A program made the translations under genes and the position numbers. Below, in pieces: positions 23,567-34,823 of a DNA stretch of 64,000 nucleotides. Each line of letters begins with the position of its first letter. Within the stretch, counting starts at the first letter, position 1. Origin of the DNA: Larix kaempferi (Eukaryota; Streptophyta; Pinopsida; Pinales; Pinaceae); contig BSBM01001441.1 of the NCBI GenBank assembly GCA_027924585.1, forward strand, positions 1-64,000, given 5' to 3'. The notes beneath the pieces were generated by a model, which was not told the origin of the DNA, did not search any database, and saw only the letters and a list, made by a program, of their open reading frames with translations.

Positions 23567-25818
23567 GGGGTGACTACCATCAACAAGGGTCTACTCAACA
23601 TATCCAAGCGTCCCACGACTCATGTGGCTACTTGACATATGATGCAACGACAAGTTCTACTTTAATTCATGGCGACTTGACTTGGACTCACTCTAAGACA
23701 TATGAAAGGTATCTCCATCATCACGATCACACACACCCATGTGTAGCATATCACCGCACACCTAATTGCTCCTACTGATCCAGAGCTACAATATAGGCGT
23801 CCCTATAATACTTGGTACTGCCTGCACACCAAGGGTTAGCTAATCCCCTTCCAGGTATCGAAGTCATGCTCAGGTTGTGTCTAATTGTGTGAGGACTCTC
23901 CAATTTAACTGACGATGTCACCCTAGTATGTCCACATTGACAGAGAGTAGGGGCTCCCAACTGGTACTATAAGAATATCTTCTGAAGCTACACAATCTTC
24001 AACATAATTCTCCTAGTTCTCAACCGCAAGTTGAATTAACACCAAATTGAGAAAAGAAGGGTAACCTAACTAGGGTTAAGAAGCTGTTCAATCGAAACAA
24101 GCGCTCTAGAACATTACAGAAATTTAGTCGGTTCTTGCCAACGACTGGAATTAACAAGAAATTTACAATAGAGAGGGAAGCTAATTTAACTAAAACTAGC
24201 GAGGACGCAGACACTGAAAGAGTGGAGACAAGATGGTGAACAAGGGAAGGAAAGAGGAGAGATGTGGAAATGTTTGGGAAAATCTAGTGAAGGAAAGAGG
24301 CAGGAGTTGTTCAATGAATGACCCCATAGCTGCAGTCTATGGGATTCGACAAGGAACAAAAATGTCTAGAGAATAGAAAGGGATGAAGGGGGGAAATGAC
24401 CAGTCTGATCTAGTAAGAAGCCGTCTCGAGTTGGGTTCCTACTCGAGACATCAACCTAGAGGGAGCCAATCATTTTCGGTGCCGCCAAAGATGGAGTCCA
24501 CGGAGACGATAGAAGAGACCTGATGGGTGGCTGGGAACTAAATTGTTGGAAAACATCAAGAAACCGTAGGAGACAAAGCGATTAGAAGAGAAGAGGACAA
24601 AAAGAAAGAAGGTATATTTATTGGGTTTTACAGTCGATTAAGTGACCTAGGGCCCTAGACTTACTAGTGTAATTCAATTAATTCTAAGCCACAAGTAGAA
24701 TTAACAATAGATTAAGAAAAGCTCGCAGGGGTGTAGCTCAACCAGCGATTCGTTTGATATGAAGGAAATGTTGTAAATGGAGGTCACGAGTTGAAATCAC
24801 CTCGGCTTACCCGTGCCCCATGCTTGTGCGTTGTGGGTGCACCTAGGGGTATAGTGTTAGTGGATGGGATTGGATCCCTGGACCCTGTGTCACGCGAGTA
24901 CCAGCCCGGGTACCAGTTTCCGATTCCCCTAGTTACAAAAAAAAAAAATAGGTTAAGAAAAGAGGGAAACCTGGACAGTCCTTTTCGAGTAAAGCAAAGA
25001 TGGAGTCCACCCAGAGGAGTGAAGAGAGCCGAAGGGTGTTTGGGAACTAAATGTTAGGATAAAATCAAGAAACCTTTGGAGAGAGAATGGGAGGGAAGGA
25101 CGGAAGGGAGTTATTGTAATTCTGGGTTTTTAGTTTATTATGGTAATTCAATTAGTTCTCAGCCAAAAGCTGAACCAACACCAGAATGAGAAAAGAAGGG
25201 CAACCCAATTGGGGTTAAGTAGTTGTTTAAACTAAACTAGGGCCCTAGAATATCAAGGAAATTTAGTCAGTTCTTACCAACGGCTAAAATTAAGAAGAAA
25301 TTTACAATAGAGAGGGAAGCTAAGTGAAGTCAACCTATCGAGGACGCCGTGAGTGAAAAAATGGAAAAGATATGATGAACAGTAGAAGGACAAAGGCAAG
25401 ACGTGGTGATGTTTGGAAAAATCTAGTGAAGGAAAGAGGTGGGAGTTGTTCAGTGAATGACCCCATAGCTGCAGTTTATGGGATTCGACAAAGGAACAAT
25501 ATTGTTTGGAGGAAAGAAGCGGATGAAGCGGGGCAACGACCAGTCTGATCTACTAAGAAGATGTCTCGAGTCGGGCCCTACACGAGACATCAACCTAGAG
25601 GGAGCTAGCCACAAACTAGGGTTAAGTAGTTGTTTAAACTAAACTAGGGCTCTAGAATATTGGGGAAATTTAATCATTTCTTACCAACGACTATAATTAA
25701 CTAGAAATTTACAATGTAGCGGGAAGCTAAGTTAACGCAATATATTGAGGACGTAGATAGTGAAAAATTGGAGAAAATAGTGTGAACAAGGGAAGGCAAG
25801 AGACAAGATGTGGAGATG
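23567..25818. repeat. Tandem duplication, unit 2
   Basis: Second copy of 21186-23377. It starts with an LTR end fragment (23567-24004, minus strand, ending TCAACA) and runs through the leader repeats and SINE copy 3. It stops at GGAGATG, where AT-rich DNA begins. Confidence 0.75.
24721..24947 (+). mobile_element. SINE copy 3
   Basis: Full element with A tail. It is flanked by ATAGATTAAGAAAA (24707-24720) and ATAGGTTAAGAAAA (24948-24961), the target repeat of copy 1 with one substitution on the right. The A and B boxes are kept. Confidence 0.8.
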
Positions 25819-27160
25819 ATGAAAATTTAATAAATTTTAATTATTGTAAAATAAAATTTATATAAAAAATGTACATTTTAAATTTATAAAAAAATGTACA
25901 TTTTAAATTTATAAAAAAATGTACATTTTAAATTTATAAAAAATGTACATTTTAAATTTATAAAAAAATGTACATTTTAAATTTATAAAAAATGTACATT
26001 TTAAATTTATAAAAAATGTACATTTTAAATATAATTGAAATTTCATTTTAAATATAATTGAAATTTCATTTTAAGGTTTACCATTTTAAGCTCTATCAAA
26101 ACTTGAAAAGTTGCAACATTTTAAAATTTAATAAATTTTAATTATTGTAAAATAAAATTTATATAAAAAATGTACATTTTAAATTTATAAAAAAATGTAC
26201 ATTTTAAATTTATAAAAAAATGTACATTTTAAATTTATAAAAAAATGTACATTTTAAATTTATAAAAAATGTACATTTTAAATTTATAAAAAATGTACAT
26301 TTTAAATTTATATTCTATAAATTTTAATTATTGTAAAATAAAATTTATATAAAAAATGTACATTTTAAATTTAATAAATTTTAATTATTGTAAAATAAAA
26401 TTTATATAAAAAATGTACATTTTAAATTTATAAAAAATGTACATTTTAAATTTATAAAAAATGTACATTTTAAATTTATAAAAAATGTACATTTTAAATT
26501 TATATTCTTAATTGAAATGGTGAAAATTTTAAATTTTAAATTATATTTAAATATAATTGAAATTTCATTTTAAGGTTTACCATTTTGAAAATTTTAAATT
26601 TTAAATTATATTTAAATATAATTGAAATTTCATTTTAAGGTTTACCATTTTAAGCTCTATCAAAACTTGAAAAGTTGCAACATTTTAAAATTTAATAAAT
26701 TTTAATTATTGTAAAATAAAATTTATATAAAAAATGTACATTTTAAATTTATAAAAAAATGTACATTTTAAATTTATAAAAAATGTACATTTTAAATTTA
26801 TAAAAAATGTACATTTTAAATTTATATTCTTAATTGAAATGGTGAAAATTTTAAATTTTAAATTATATTTAAATATAATTGAAATTTCATTTTAAGGTTT
26901 ACCATTTTAAAATTTAATAAATTTTAATTATTGTAAAATAAAATTTATATAAAAAATGTACATTTTAAATTTATAAAAAAATGTACATTTTAAATTTATA
27001 AAAAAATGTACATTTTAAATTTATAAAAAATGTACATTTTAAATTTATAAAAAATGTACATTTTAAATTTATAAAAAATGTACATTTTAAATTTATATTC
27101 TTAATTGAAATGGTGAAAATTTTAAATTTTAAATTATATTTTCTTAAAAAGTTGCAACAT
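25819..27160. repeat. AT-rich tandem array, left arm
   Basis: Dozens of 23-25-bp units of the form AAATTTATAAAAAATGTACATTTT, interspersed with a longer unit containing AATTGAAATTTCATTTTAAGGTTTACC and AAAAGTTGCAACATTTT. Units are almost identical, and longer higher-order blocks repeat. No coding potential. Confidence 0.9.
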
Positions 27161-27161
27161 T

Positions 27162-27395
27162 TTAAGATCCTGGAACGTTCTTTATAAAGTCAAAACCACG
27201 AGGCATAGGCGGAGAGAGATCTCCCAGGTCCTTCAAGGAAGTATCTGCATCAGCCTCTACGAAAAGAACCCCTTCACGAGTGGAGTCCACTACGAGCTTA
27301 CCCTTATCAGCATCTCTTAATCTTCCGGCGAAGGGATAGTACTCCACCAGAAGCTTTCCGAGAGAGTCTCGAATAATTTCGGCTGGATCTTCACT
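27162..27395 (-). pseudogene. BAHD acyltransferase N-terminal fragment
   Basis: The translated fragment reads DPAEIIRDSLGKLLVEYYPFAGRLR and continues with GKLVVDSTREGVLFVEADAD. This is the conserved N-terminal block of plant BAHD acyltransferases (L/V-x-YYPxAGRLR, then G.FVEADAD), which transfer acyl groups from CoA thioesters to alcohols or amines. Only about residues 50-125 of a roughly 450-residue enzyme are present. The catalytic HxxxD and the DFGWG motif are absent. It is cut at ...NVPGS by the AT-rich array and frameshifted upstream. It is a non-functional gene piece caught between inverted repeats. Confidence 0.85.
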
Positions 27396-27835
27396 TTTCC
27401 TTTCACGATGTCAAAAATTGAGCAGATTCGATGTCGTATTCGTCAAAATCTTCCATGGCTGAGGGATTAACGATGGATGCCATCACAAGAAGTTGGATGT
27501 ATTTCATGTGCTTCAAACAGAAATATGCAAACACTGCGAGAATACTTCCATGCTAGCGCAACCACGAAAGCCTTGTCAGATCACCGTTAGAGCTTGTCAG
27601 GTTGGGTGTCACATCACCCTTAGATAAGGTTGTTAGGCTGAGTGTCAGATTATTTAAATTTTGTCTCATCTTAACCGTATCAAGTTAAGGTTGTTACAAT
27701 AAAGATATTTTAAATTCAAATTTCTTGATTTCTGAAAATCTAATTAATTATTTTATTATTTTATTTAAATAAAGATATTTTAAATTCAAATTCCATGATT
27801 TCTGAAAATCTACAACACATTATGTTTATTCCACT
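27396..27835. other. Spacer between the AT-rich arms
   Basis: It begins with possible further BAHD-gene flank, then GTCAGGTTGGGTGTCACATCACCC-like motifs. After that come two copies of a 45-bp unit (ATAAAGATATTTTAAATTCAAATT... at about 27702 and 27767). No gene was recognised. Confidence 0.4.
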
Positions 27836-28905
27836 AATGTACATTTTTTATATAAATTTTATTTTACAATAATTAAAATTTATTAAATTTTAAAATGTTG
27901 CAACTTTTCAAGTTTTGATAGAGCTTAAAATGGTAAACCTTAAAATGAAATTTCAATTATATTTAAATATAATTTAAAATTTAAAATTTTCACCATTTCA
28001 ATTAAGAATATAAATTTAAAATGTACATGTTTTATAAATTAAAAATGTACATTTTTTATAAATTTAAAATGTACATTTTTTTATAAATTTAAAATGTACA
28101 TTTTTTATATAAATTTTATTTTACAATAATTAAAATTTATTAAATTTTAAAATGTTGCAACTTTTCAAGTTTTGATAGAGCTTAAAATGGTAAACCTTAA
28201 AATGAAATTTCAATTATATTTAAAATGTACATTTTTTTATAAATTTAAAATGTACATTTTTTTATAAATTTAAAATGTACATTTTTTATATAAATTTTAT
28301 TTTACAATAATTAAAATTTATTAAATTTTAAAATGTTGCAACTTTTTAAGAAAATATAATTTAAAATTTAAAATTTTCACCATTTCAATTAAGAATATAA
28401 ATTTAAAATGTACATTTTTTATAAATTTAAAATGTACATTTTTTATAAATTTAAAATGTACATTTTTTATAAATTTAAAATGTACATTTTTTTATAAATT
28501 TAAAATGTACATTTTTTATATAAATTTTATTTTACAATAATTAAAATTTATTAAATTTTAAAATGGTAAACCTTAAAATGAAATTTCAATTATATTTAAA
28601 TATAATTTAAAATTTAAAATTTTCACCATTTGAATTAAGAATATAAATTTAAAATGTACATTTTTTATAAATTTAAAATGTACATTTTTTATAAATTTAA
28701 AATGTACATTTTTTTATAAATTTAAAATGTACATTTTTTATATAAATTTTATTTTACAATAATTAAAATTTATTAAATTTTAAAATGTTGCAACTTTTCA
28801 AGTTTTGATAGAGCTTAAAATGGTAAACCTTAAAATGAAATTTCAATTATATTTAAATATAATTTAAAATTTAAAATTTTCACCATTTCAATTAAGAATA
28901 TTTCA
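27836..28905. repeat. AT-rich tandem array, right arm (inverted)
   Basis: The same units as in the left arm, now as reverse complement (AAAATGTACATTTTTTATAAATTT), including the complements of the longer GTTGCAAC-containing and GGTAAACC-containing units. The pair forms a large imperfect inverted repeat around the BAHD fragment. Confidence 0.9.
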
Positions 28906-28974
28906 AATTTATACAAATCAATAAATATCAAATTTAAAAGATTGACAAATTTATCATTTCAATTCAAAAAGATA

Positions 28975-29770
28975 CATCCCGTCATTATTTAGCAGAGAGG
29001 AAAATCAACGCTTGGAAAGAGCAATTTAAGAGGATGAAGTAGTGGCAGCAATTTGGAGCCTCAACCCGGATAAAGCCCTTGGGCCTGATGGATTCACCAT
29101 TAGTTTATTTCGAGCATGCTGGAGTATTATGAATAAAAATCTCTGTAAAATGTATTATAAAGGACAAAAGGAAGGGATAAAATTGGCAGAGCAACAAACA
29201 CCTCTTTCATTGCTCTTATACCTAAGGAGTCCAAGCCTTCCTCTTTGGTTCGCTATAGGCCAATTTATCTATGCAACGCAGCCTATAAGATACTTACAAA
29301 AATTCTGGCAAATAGAGTGTGGAATCTTCTGCCTAAACTCATATCAGAAAATGCGGATTTATGGAAAATAGACAAATCACGGATAATATTGTGCTAATCC
29401 AAGAGGCTGTCCATTCCAGTTATAGCAGAGTAGATCAAGGAATGGTAATTAAGCTAGACTTGGCTAACGCATTTTACAGGGTACGACTTAGCTTCCTCTT
29501 TGCTGTTCTTTCAAAGTTTGGCTTTTAATCAGTCTTTATGGTTGTGGGTTAAGGCTTGTATCGGAAGGCCCTGGATAGCACCCTCGGTAAATGGTATACC
29601 AGCTCCCTTTTTCCAAGCTTATCGGGGGGGATTAGGCAAGGATGCCCACTCTCTCATTTTATAATTCTTAGTTGTACCTTTACTAGCGAGACAGAGGCTG
29701 GGAATATTTAAGGAGTACTCCTAGTCGGAGGAGTAAAAGCCATTAACCATGCTCAGTTTGATTAAACATG
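28975..29770 (+). pseudogene. LINE (non-LTR) reverse transcriptase fragment
   Basis: Across several frameshifts the plus strand reads the plant L1-type order. It starts with SLNPDKALGPDGFT, then ALIPKESKPSSFGSYRPI and LCNAAYKILTKILANRV. RQITDNIVLIQE and MVIKLDLANAFYRV follow, then GIRQGCPLSHFI and INHAQFAD. The first of these is the RT finger block. The FADD-box region is reached at 29750, where homology stops. The upstream endonuclease and downstream C-terminus are missing. Divergence is modest apart from frame breaks. Confidence 0.88.
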
Positions 29771-30385
29771 ATTGAATACGCAGTGATAATTATTCATGAA
29801 GGGAGGAGAACTGCGTTTGGATTTTTATGCCCTCAACAGTTTCGATCCTGCTCTAGGATCATCATTAGGAGACCGATAAGACTCACATAAGCTGATCCAT
29901 ACTTCAAGTATTAATAAAAATTCTGCCAATAGAGCCGACCTGGATAATTATAATACAATTAGGGTTTAAGAACAATCCTTTTATTAGAGCCGACCTGAGT
30001 TCTATTAAGATGATTAGGGTTTTTATGTAAATGTTGAGCTCAATCCTTTGAACCCTCCGTACAATCCTTGGAACCTATGCATATTAACTACAGCTTGGGG
30101 TGTTAATATGCTTTATAACTCCTTCTTGGGACCAGACTTACACTCTTCCATAATGTATTGGGGACGCCCCTACTTGGGAAACATACTAAAACTTCTTTCT
30201 TGCTAAACTCATCCCTACAGACTTGGAACTATTCCTTTTCACCTCAGTCCTCCTCGGGAACATACTTACCACTATTCTCTTCCTTTTGAACCTCTGCCCT
30301 AGGTGGGAATAGCCCTGGAAACCCATTTCGATCTGCCGGCTAGTCGACCAGTCTAGTCGATCACCCGATGGTCCTGTCGACCACA
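29771..30385. other. No gene recognised
   Basis: Mixed sequence. GAGCCGACCTG...ATTAGGGTTT occurs twice (about 29931 and 29988), a short direct repeat. Nothing coding was seen. Confidence 0.3.
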
Positions 30386-31545
30386 GTCAAAAGAGACCAT
30401 ACCTTTTATTTCTTGTACAACCAGACCAATGGTCCCTAAGTTGAAACACATATCCAGAAGTGGATTTAATATCATCACTGTCGCCTGCCCAGTCTGAGTC
30501 AGTAAAACCAACTGGAGGGTCTTAAGTGTGAAAATACTTTATACCAAACTGATAGGTACCCTTCCTTATTGTATTGAACAATGCACTTTTAAGCTTTCCA
30601 GTGGATTTATCGCGGATATTGCATAAACTGAGAAATGAAACTGATAGCAAGGGATATGTCAGGTTGGTTCAATATATAAGGATACCGCCCATTTGTCCGA
30701 TATAGAGTGGCATCGACTCGGGAAGAGTCACCGTCTTTAGAAAATTTGACGATCGACTAAAAATGTGTAGCACAAGACTTACAGTCATCCATTTTCAATC
30801 ATTTCAAAAGATCCAAAACAGATTTGGGTTGTGAAAGAAAGATACCATCATGCATTTACAAAATTTGTATGCCCAGAAAGAAATGCAAAAGACCAAGGTC
30901 AGTCATTTCAAAAGTATCTGCAAGTTGTTTCTTCAATTTAATGATCATGTCATATTGTTGCCAATTATGACGAAATCATCAACATATAATGCAACAATCA
31001 AAGTATCACCATTGACATGTAATACATAAATAATATGATCAGATTCACAATGTTTGAACCCAAGATTTATGAATAACTTATTAATCTTATCATACCAAGA
31101 ACGGGGGCTTGCTTCAAACCATACAAGGATTTCTTTAGTCAACAAATAAGACTGGAATCCATCACAAAACCAAGAGGTTGCTCCAGATAGATTTCTTCAG
31201 ATAAATCTCCATGAATAAATGCACTTTTCACATATATTTTATGAAGTTCCCATCCAAAACAAGATCAAGTGAAAGAATCAATTGAATAGAGTTTATATTT
31301 GCAATAGGGGAAAAGGTCTCAGTGTAGTTGATGCCTTCTTACTGAGAGAATCCCTTCACTACCAAACAATCCTTATGGCGTTCGACATAACCTTATGAGG
31401 TCAACTTAGTCTTGTAGACTCATCGACACTTCAAAACATTCTTTCCTTTAGGTCGGGGAACCAAATCCCAATTAGAATTCTTCAATGAGGAATCAATTTC
31501 TGCAGTAATAGCATTCGCCCATTGAGGTTATCCCTTAGCGTTAAC
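30386..31545 (-). pseudogene. Second Ty1/copia reverse transcriptase/RNase H remnant
   Basis: On the minus strand, in order: WANAITAEIDSSLKNSNWDLV, VVKGFSQ, FSPIANI, SPRSWYDKINKLF, the catalytic box ALYVDDFVIIG, LGLLHFFLGIQI, and RNase H TDSDWAGDSDDIKSTSGY. Several stops and frameshifts interrupt it. It is not closely related to the copy at 12.7-14.7 kb, so it is an independent lineage. It borders the mitochondrial-like region. Copia fragments occur both in nuclear DNA and as imports in plant mitochondrial DNA. Confidence 0.88.
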
Positions 31546-33360
31546 ATTTGTATCGCCGTTTCAATCTCTATCAAGGTAACGCTCTCAAGCCAGTCTATCT
31601 AGCCTGTTTATGAGACAGTTTATGAGTATCTGGGGAATTTTAAGGTCTCCATCTGCCCTAATATCTGCTCCTTTAACAGTCATTCTGCACAGATATCTGC
31701 TCCTTTAAATGCAGCCAGCTCTACAGCTCATTAAGGAGAAGGGAACAGGTAACTTTAGGGAGAATAATAAAGAAATACCTTTTAATCTATTAACTATTAT
31801 AAGAGCTTTGAGTACCTCATTATTTAGGTGGGTGCCTGTGAAAGTTAGCTAAACCCTGAGCTTTGCAAGGGAGATCCCTTTTGGTATTACTCCTCACTTA
31901 ACTCCAAGCTGCTTGTTTGCTTCGCTAAGTACCACACCTAGAGACCGAGAGGACCTTCAAGTCCCTACCCGATCTTTCTCTTTATACGATTTGTGGGCTA
32001 ATATGTCGAGCACTAGCACCGGCATTACGAAGGCTCTTTTATATAATACTGCTATTGTAGGTTAACTTCAGTGGGACCCACCGGGGTCATTATATACTAT
32101 TTCCTATGGAGTAGAAAGTCCGGATGTTGCTATGAATCCACTGCTCTAAAAGCACGTTGATCCAAACTCGGCTTTAGAACGGAACGAAGGAGTTCCTAGT
32201 TCCCAGTCTTCAGCATAACCGAATGTTGACTGAATGATGCCTATCGGTCTAAAAGAGTTGCTATATCCCTTCCTTGCCCTAAACCCCCTTATCCGTAGGA
32301 AGAATATACTCTGGGGCGAGTGAGAGAGAAAACCTGCTTCGATTCAAAGACCAAAAAATGCAAAACCCTTTACTCTTCTTGCCTGGCTTTATCCTATAAT
32401 TAGCCTACCTACCCTACCAACCCTACCAATGTAACGAAGTCTCTCCCTACCAAAAGATTGACTATCTTAAATATTTATTATATTCTATTTGATTCAACAA
32501 AGTGTCACACTGTGCAAGTCTGATCCTTCCAAATGTATCAAAGGTGGGTGAGAGAGGGTTCCCTTAACTTTCAAAGCTACGAAAGTAGGTATATTACTTC
32601 TCGATTCTTCCAATTGCATTTATAGCAGTGACTGCAACCTTAAGTTAAGGTGAATAAGCCCGAAGACTTAACTATAAACTCCGTGATGGGCATGGCATGA
32701 GTGCTCTCGATCACTGCTAGAGCTGTGAATGGTTTACACTCTTCACCTTAAAACCCGCGAGCATTGTACTTTGTATGAGTATGAGCCCCCTACCAAATTG
32801 ACGAAGGGCTTGGCCTTCTCTTTTCAAGTAGTAACCACGAGTAATAATGTGGTGAGCCCAATCATTATAATACTCGCAAGGAGTTATGAGTGCTTACAAT
32901 CATTATAATATCCACAAGTAAGTGATGTACGCATCCATTCGTTCCCATTGGGTCGAGGGTAGACCTATGACTTAAATTATATTGCTCGGCCTATAACGGC
33001 TAGGGCATCTATATCTTTAGACATGGACATATTTCCTTCACTCATAAATCCTTAATAGGGAAGGAATAAATACCTGGCTTGAGATCCTATGACCTACTCA
33101 TCCACGAAGAGGAACTGTGATCTTCACCTTCACAATCTCGATCATGATTAGGGTTTCAAGGTATCTAAGGTCCGTCGCTCTCATATTTACGAGTTGGTCT
33201 TCTACCGTATAGAAGCAAGCCAATTCTGTATAAAGTTCAGTAGAGAGCGCATGCTTATGGCTCGGGGCAGAGGAAGAACTACCAGCACCAGCAGGAGAGG
33301 AAGCTAGAGCACGGTAAGCATATGCAGTTGAGTCAGTTGGTTCTGCAGAAGCAGATTTGG
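31546..33360. other. Plant-mitochondrial-like spacer, no gene
   Basis: Base composition moves toward 42-45 percent G+C by eye and the texture changes to short mixed words, as in plant mitochondrial intergenic DNA. No rRNA, nad, cox or ribosomal-protein exon was recognised. Confidence 0.4.
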
Positions 33361-33634
33361 TTGATTAAGTAGTTTATTCTTTCGATGAAGCAATCGTTAT
33401 ATCCAGCAGTCAATTTAGCTTTTGATATTGGCAATTCTATTGACGATGTTATTGAAGCACCACTACCACCACCAATAGAAGTTGTTGAACCAGTAGCTCT
33501 GGATCGAGAGCCGGATGCACCAGTAAAGGCATAGCCAGTTGGATCACCATCACTGAAAAAGGCAGAGGTAGCAGTATATGATCCACCACCATTAGTAGAT
33601 TGGTTCGATTAGCAGCACCTGGCAAGCTGCACTA
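33361..33634 (+). other. Proline/valine-rich reading-frame remnant upstream of trnY
   Basis: One frame reads LAFDIGNSIDDVIEAPLPPP, then IEVVEPVALDREPDAPVKA, a TAG, then more of the same flavour. It has the look of a decayed acidic proline-rich coding sequence, but I cannot name it. Confidence 0.25.
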
Positions 33635-33717
33635 CCAGCACTATTCGAGTGGTTTAAAGCGACAGACTGTAAATCTGTTGGAGGTTTTCTACGTAGGTTC
33701 GAATCCTGCCTCTCCCA
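33635..33717 (+). pseudogene. trnY: trnY(GUA), mitochondrial type, 5' end replaced
   Basis: From 33646 the sequence follows the native plant mitochondrial tRNA-Tyr: CGAGTGGTT D arm, anticodon loop ACTGTAAAT with GUA, long variable arm, T loop GGTTCGAATCC, and 3' acceptor CTCTCCCA. The expected 5' acceptor strand GGGAGAG is absent. The bases there are CCAGCAC, belonging to the upstream reading-frame remnant. The acceptor stem therefore cannot form, so it is a pseudogene made by a break near 33645. Confidence 0.8.
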
Positions 33718-34749
33718 ATACCAACCAATTTTTGGTAGCTCGAAAGATACTGGCATCGGAAGCCATTCTTAGGTCATGCTTCCTCTTCAGGGTCCACTTC
33801 AACAGAAGAGCCATGGCATTGTTTGCTCGAGGCGTTTTCTATCCGTTTAATCTCGTTTTTCTTATTTAATAAATTCCATAACCGATCGAGATGAGGACCA
33901 GAAATAGGGGGTCAAGGAGTTGGAGAACGGGCACGAAGAAGTGACTGTCCCAAGGATTTTAGAACATATGCTATTCACATAGATTCATCTTTCTTTTTTA
34001 TATTTCTGTGATGCTCTTTGAGGGGCCAGAGATATATAAAGGGCCTCGTGACAGCAACCTTCGCTATGCTGCTAACCTACAAACACCAATTATGTATGCA
34101 CCTTTTATATTTATTCCCCTACAAAGAGCCTTATTATAACTGGGTTCGGGAAGATATAAAAGTATACCTACCTTACCTGAGCGTAGCGAAGGGTCCTTGT
34201 CTTATAAGTGGCACTTTAGTTTCCTTTAAAATACTGCAGGTAGGTGATTAGGGCATCATCCGTGGTGGCAACCTCGGGGAAATTTTGCTACTAGAAGGCT
34301 GCTTTCTCGCTACTTCTATGTCGGTGGGTCGTGTTCGCGTTCATTGACACGCCCCCACACCACACAGGGGCTTCCTGTTCGGGTTGGTTATGGGAAGTTT
34401 CGCCTCAAGCCCTCGCTCGTTTGTTCGGTTGTACCACATCCCGAACCGAAGTCACCTGATTCACTCAAAGCGGGAATCAAATCCTTCCCCTCCTATGTAG
34501 GGAAAGCGGCTTCGCCCCAAGATAATTCGATATATATATATGATATGGTTATAAAGCAAGAAATATTATGAAATGCGAGCGTATTCCAATCCATTTCATC
34601 ATCATACTTAAGAAATCGGAACATGAATAACTGAAGAAGCTCCAGTGCCAGGGTGGCATCGAGTGCTTGGTCCAGTAGGTAGCGCCTTCTCAGGTGAAGA
34701 AATGAAATGGAAGACTGAAGTATAATTGAAAGAGTGGGGAGAATAGAAG
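33718..34749. other. Plant-mitochondrial-like spacer
   Basis: No gene was recognised. Two plus-strand open stretches of 70-80 codons (34018-34251, 34344-34571) have no domain match. Confidence 0.3.
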
Positions 34750-34823
34750 GGGGAAATAGCTCAGTCGGTTAGAGTGCTGGTCTGTCACGCCAAAAGTTGC
34801 GGGTTCGAACCCTGTTTTCCCCG
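34750..34823 (+). tRNA. trnD: trnD(GUC), native mitochondrial type
   Basis: 74 nt fold as a tRNA. The acceptor GGGGAAA/TTTCCCC is perfect, the D arm is GCTC...GAGT, the anticodon loop is CTGTCAC (GUC, Asp), and the T loop is TTCGAAC with stem GCGGG/CCTGT. The discriminator is G. It is the native mitochondrial form rather than the plastid-derived trnD found in many angiosperm mitochondria. The anticodon stem CTGGT/GCCAA has one flaw, a C27-A43 mismatch that a C-to-U edit would repair. It is probably functional if this DNA is in a mitochondrion. Confidence 0.85.

Larger units (their letters stand above)
17386..25818 (-). repeat. Second repeat array from the same LTR family (array 2)
   Basis: Subunits of about 0.4-1.1 kb share the words CCAGTCTGATCTA, GTCGTCTCGAG, AACCTAGAGGGAGC and GAAAATCTAGTGAAGGAAAGAGG. 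The last occurs near 18811, 19218, 20287, 21897, 22980, 23386, 24281 and 25420, and once inverted. The minus-strand order matches the X leader of array 1, so the array is made mostly of leader and LTR pieces of one copia-type family. No coding domain is present. SINE copies and a higher-order 2.4-kb duplication are nested in it. Confidence 0.65.

Noticed and set aside
25819-28905. Regular short repeats resembling a CRISPR array
   Set aside because: The units are directly adjacent with no unique spacers, no cas genes occur, and the context is plant nuclear DNA. It is a simple AT-rich satellite-like array.
33635-33717. trnY as a functional gene
   Set aside because: The 5' acceptor strand is unrelated to the 3' strand, so a stem cannot form without extensive 5' editing, which is not known for plant mitochondrial trnY.
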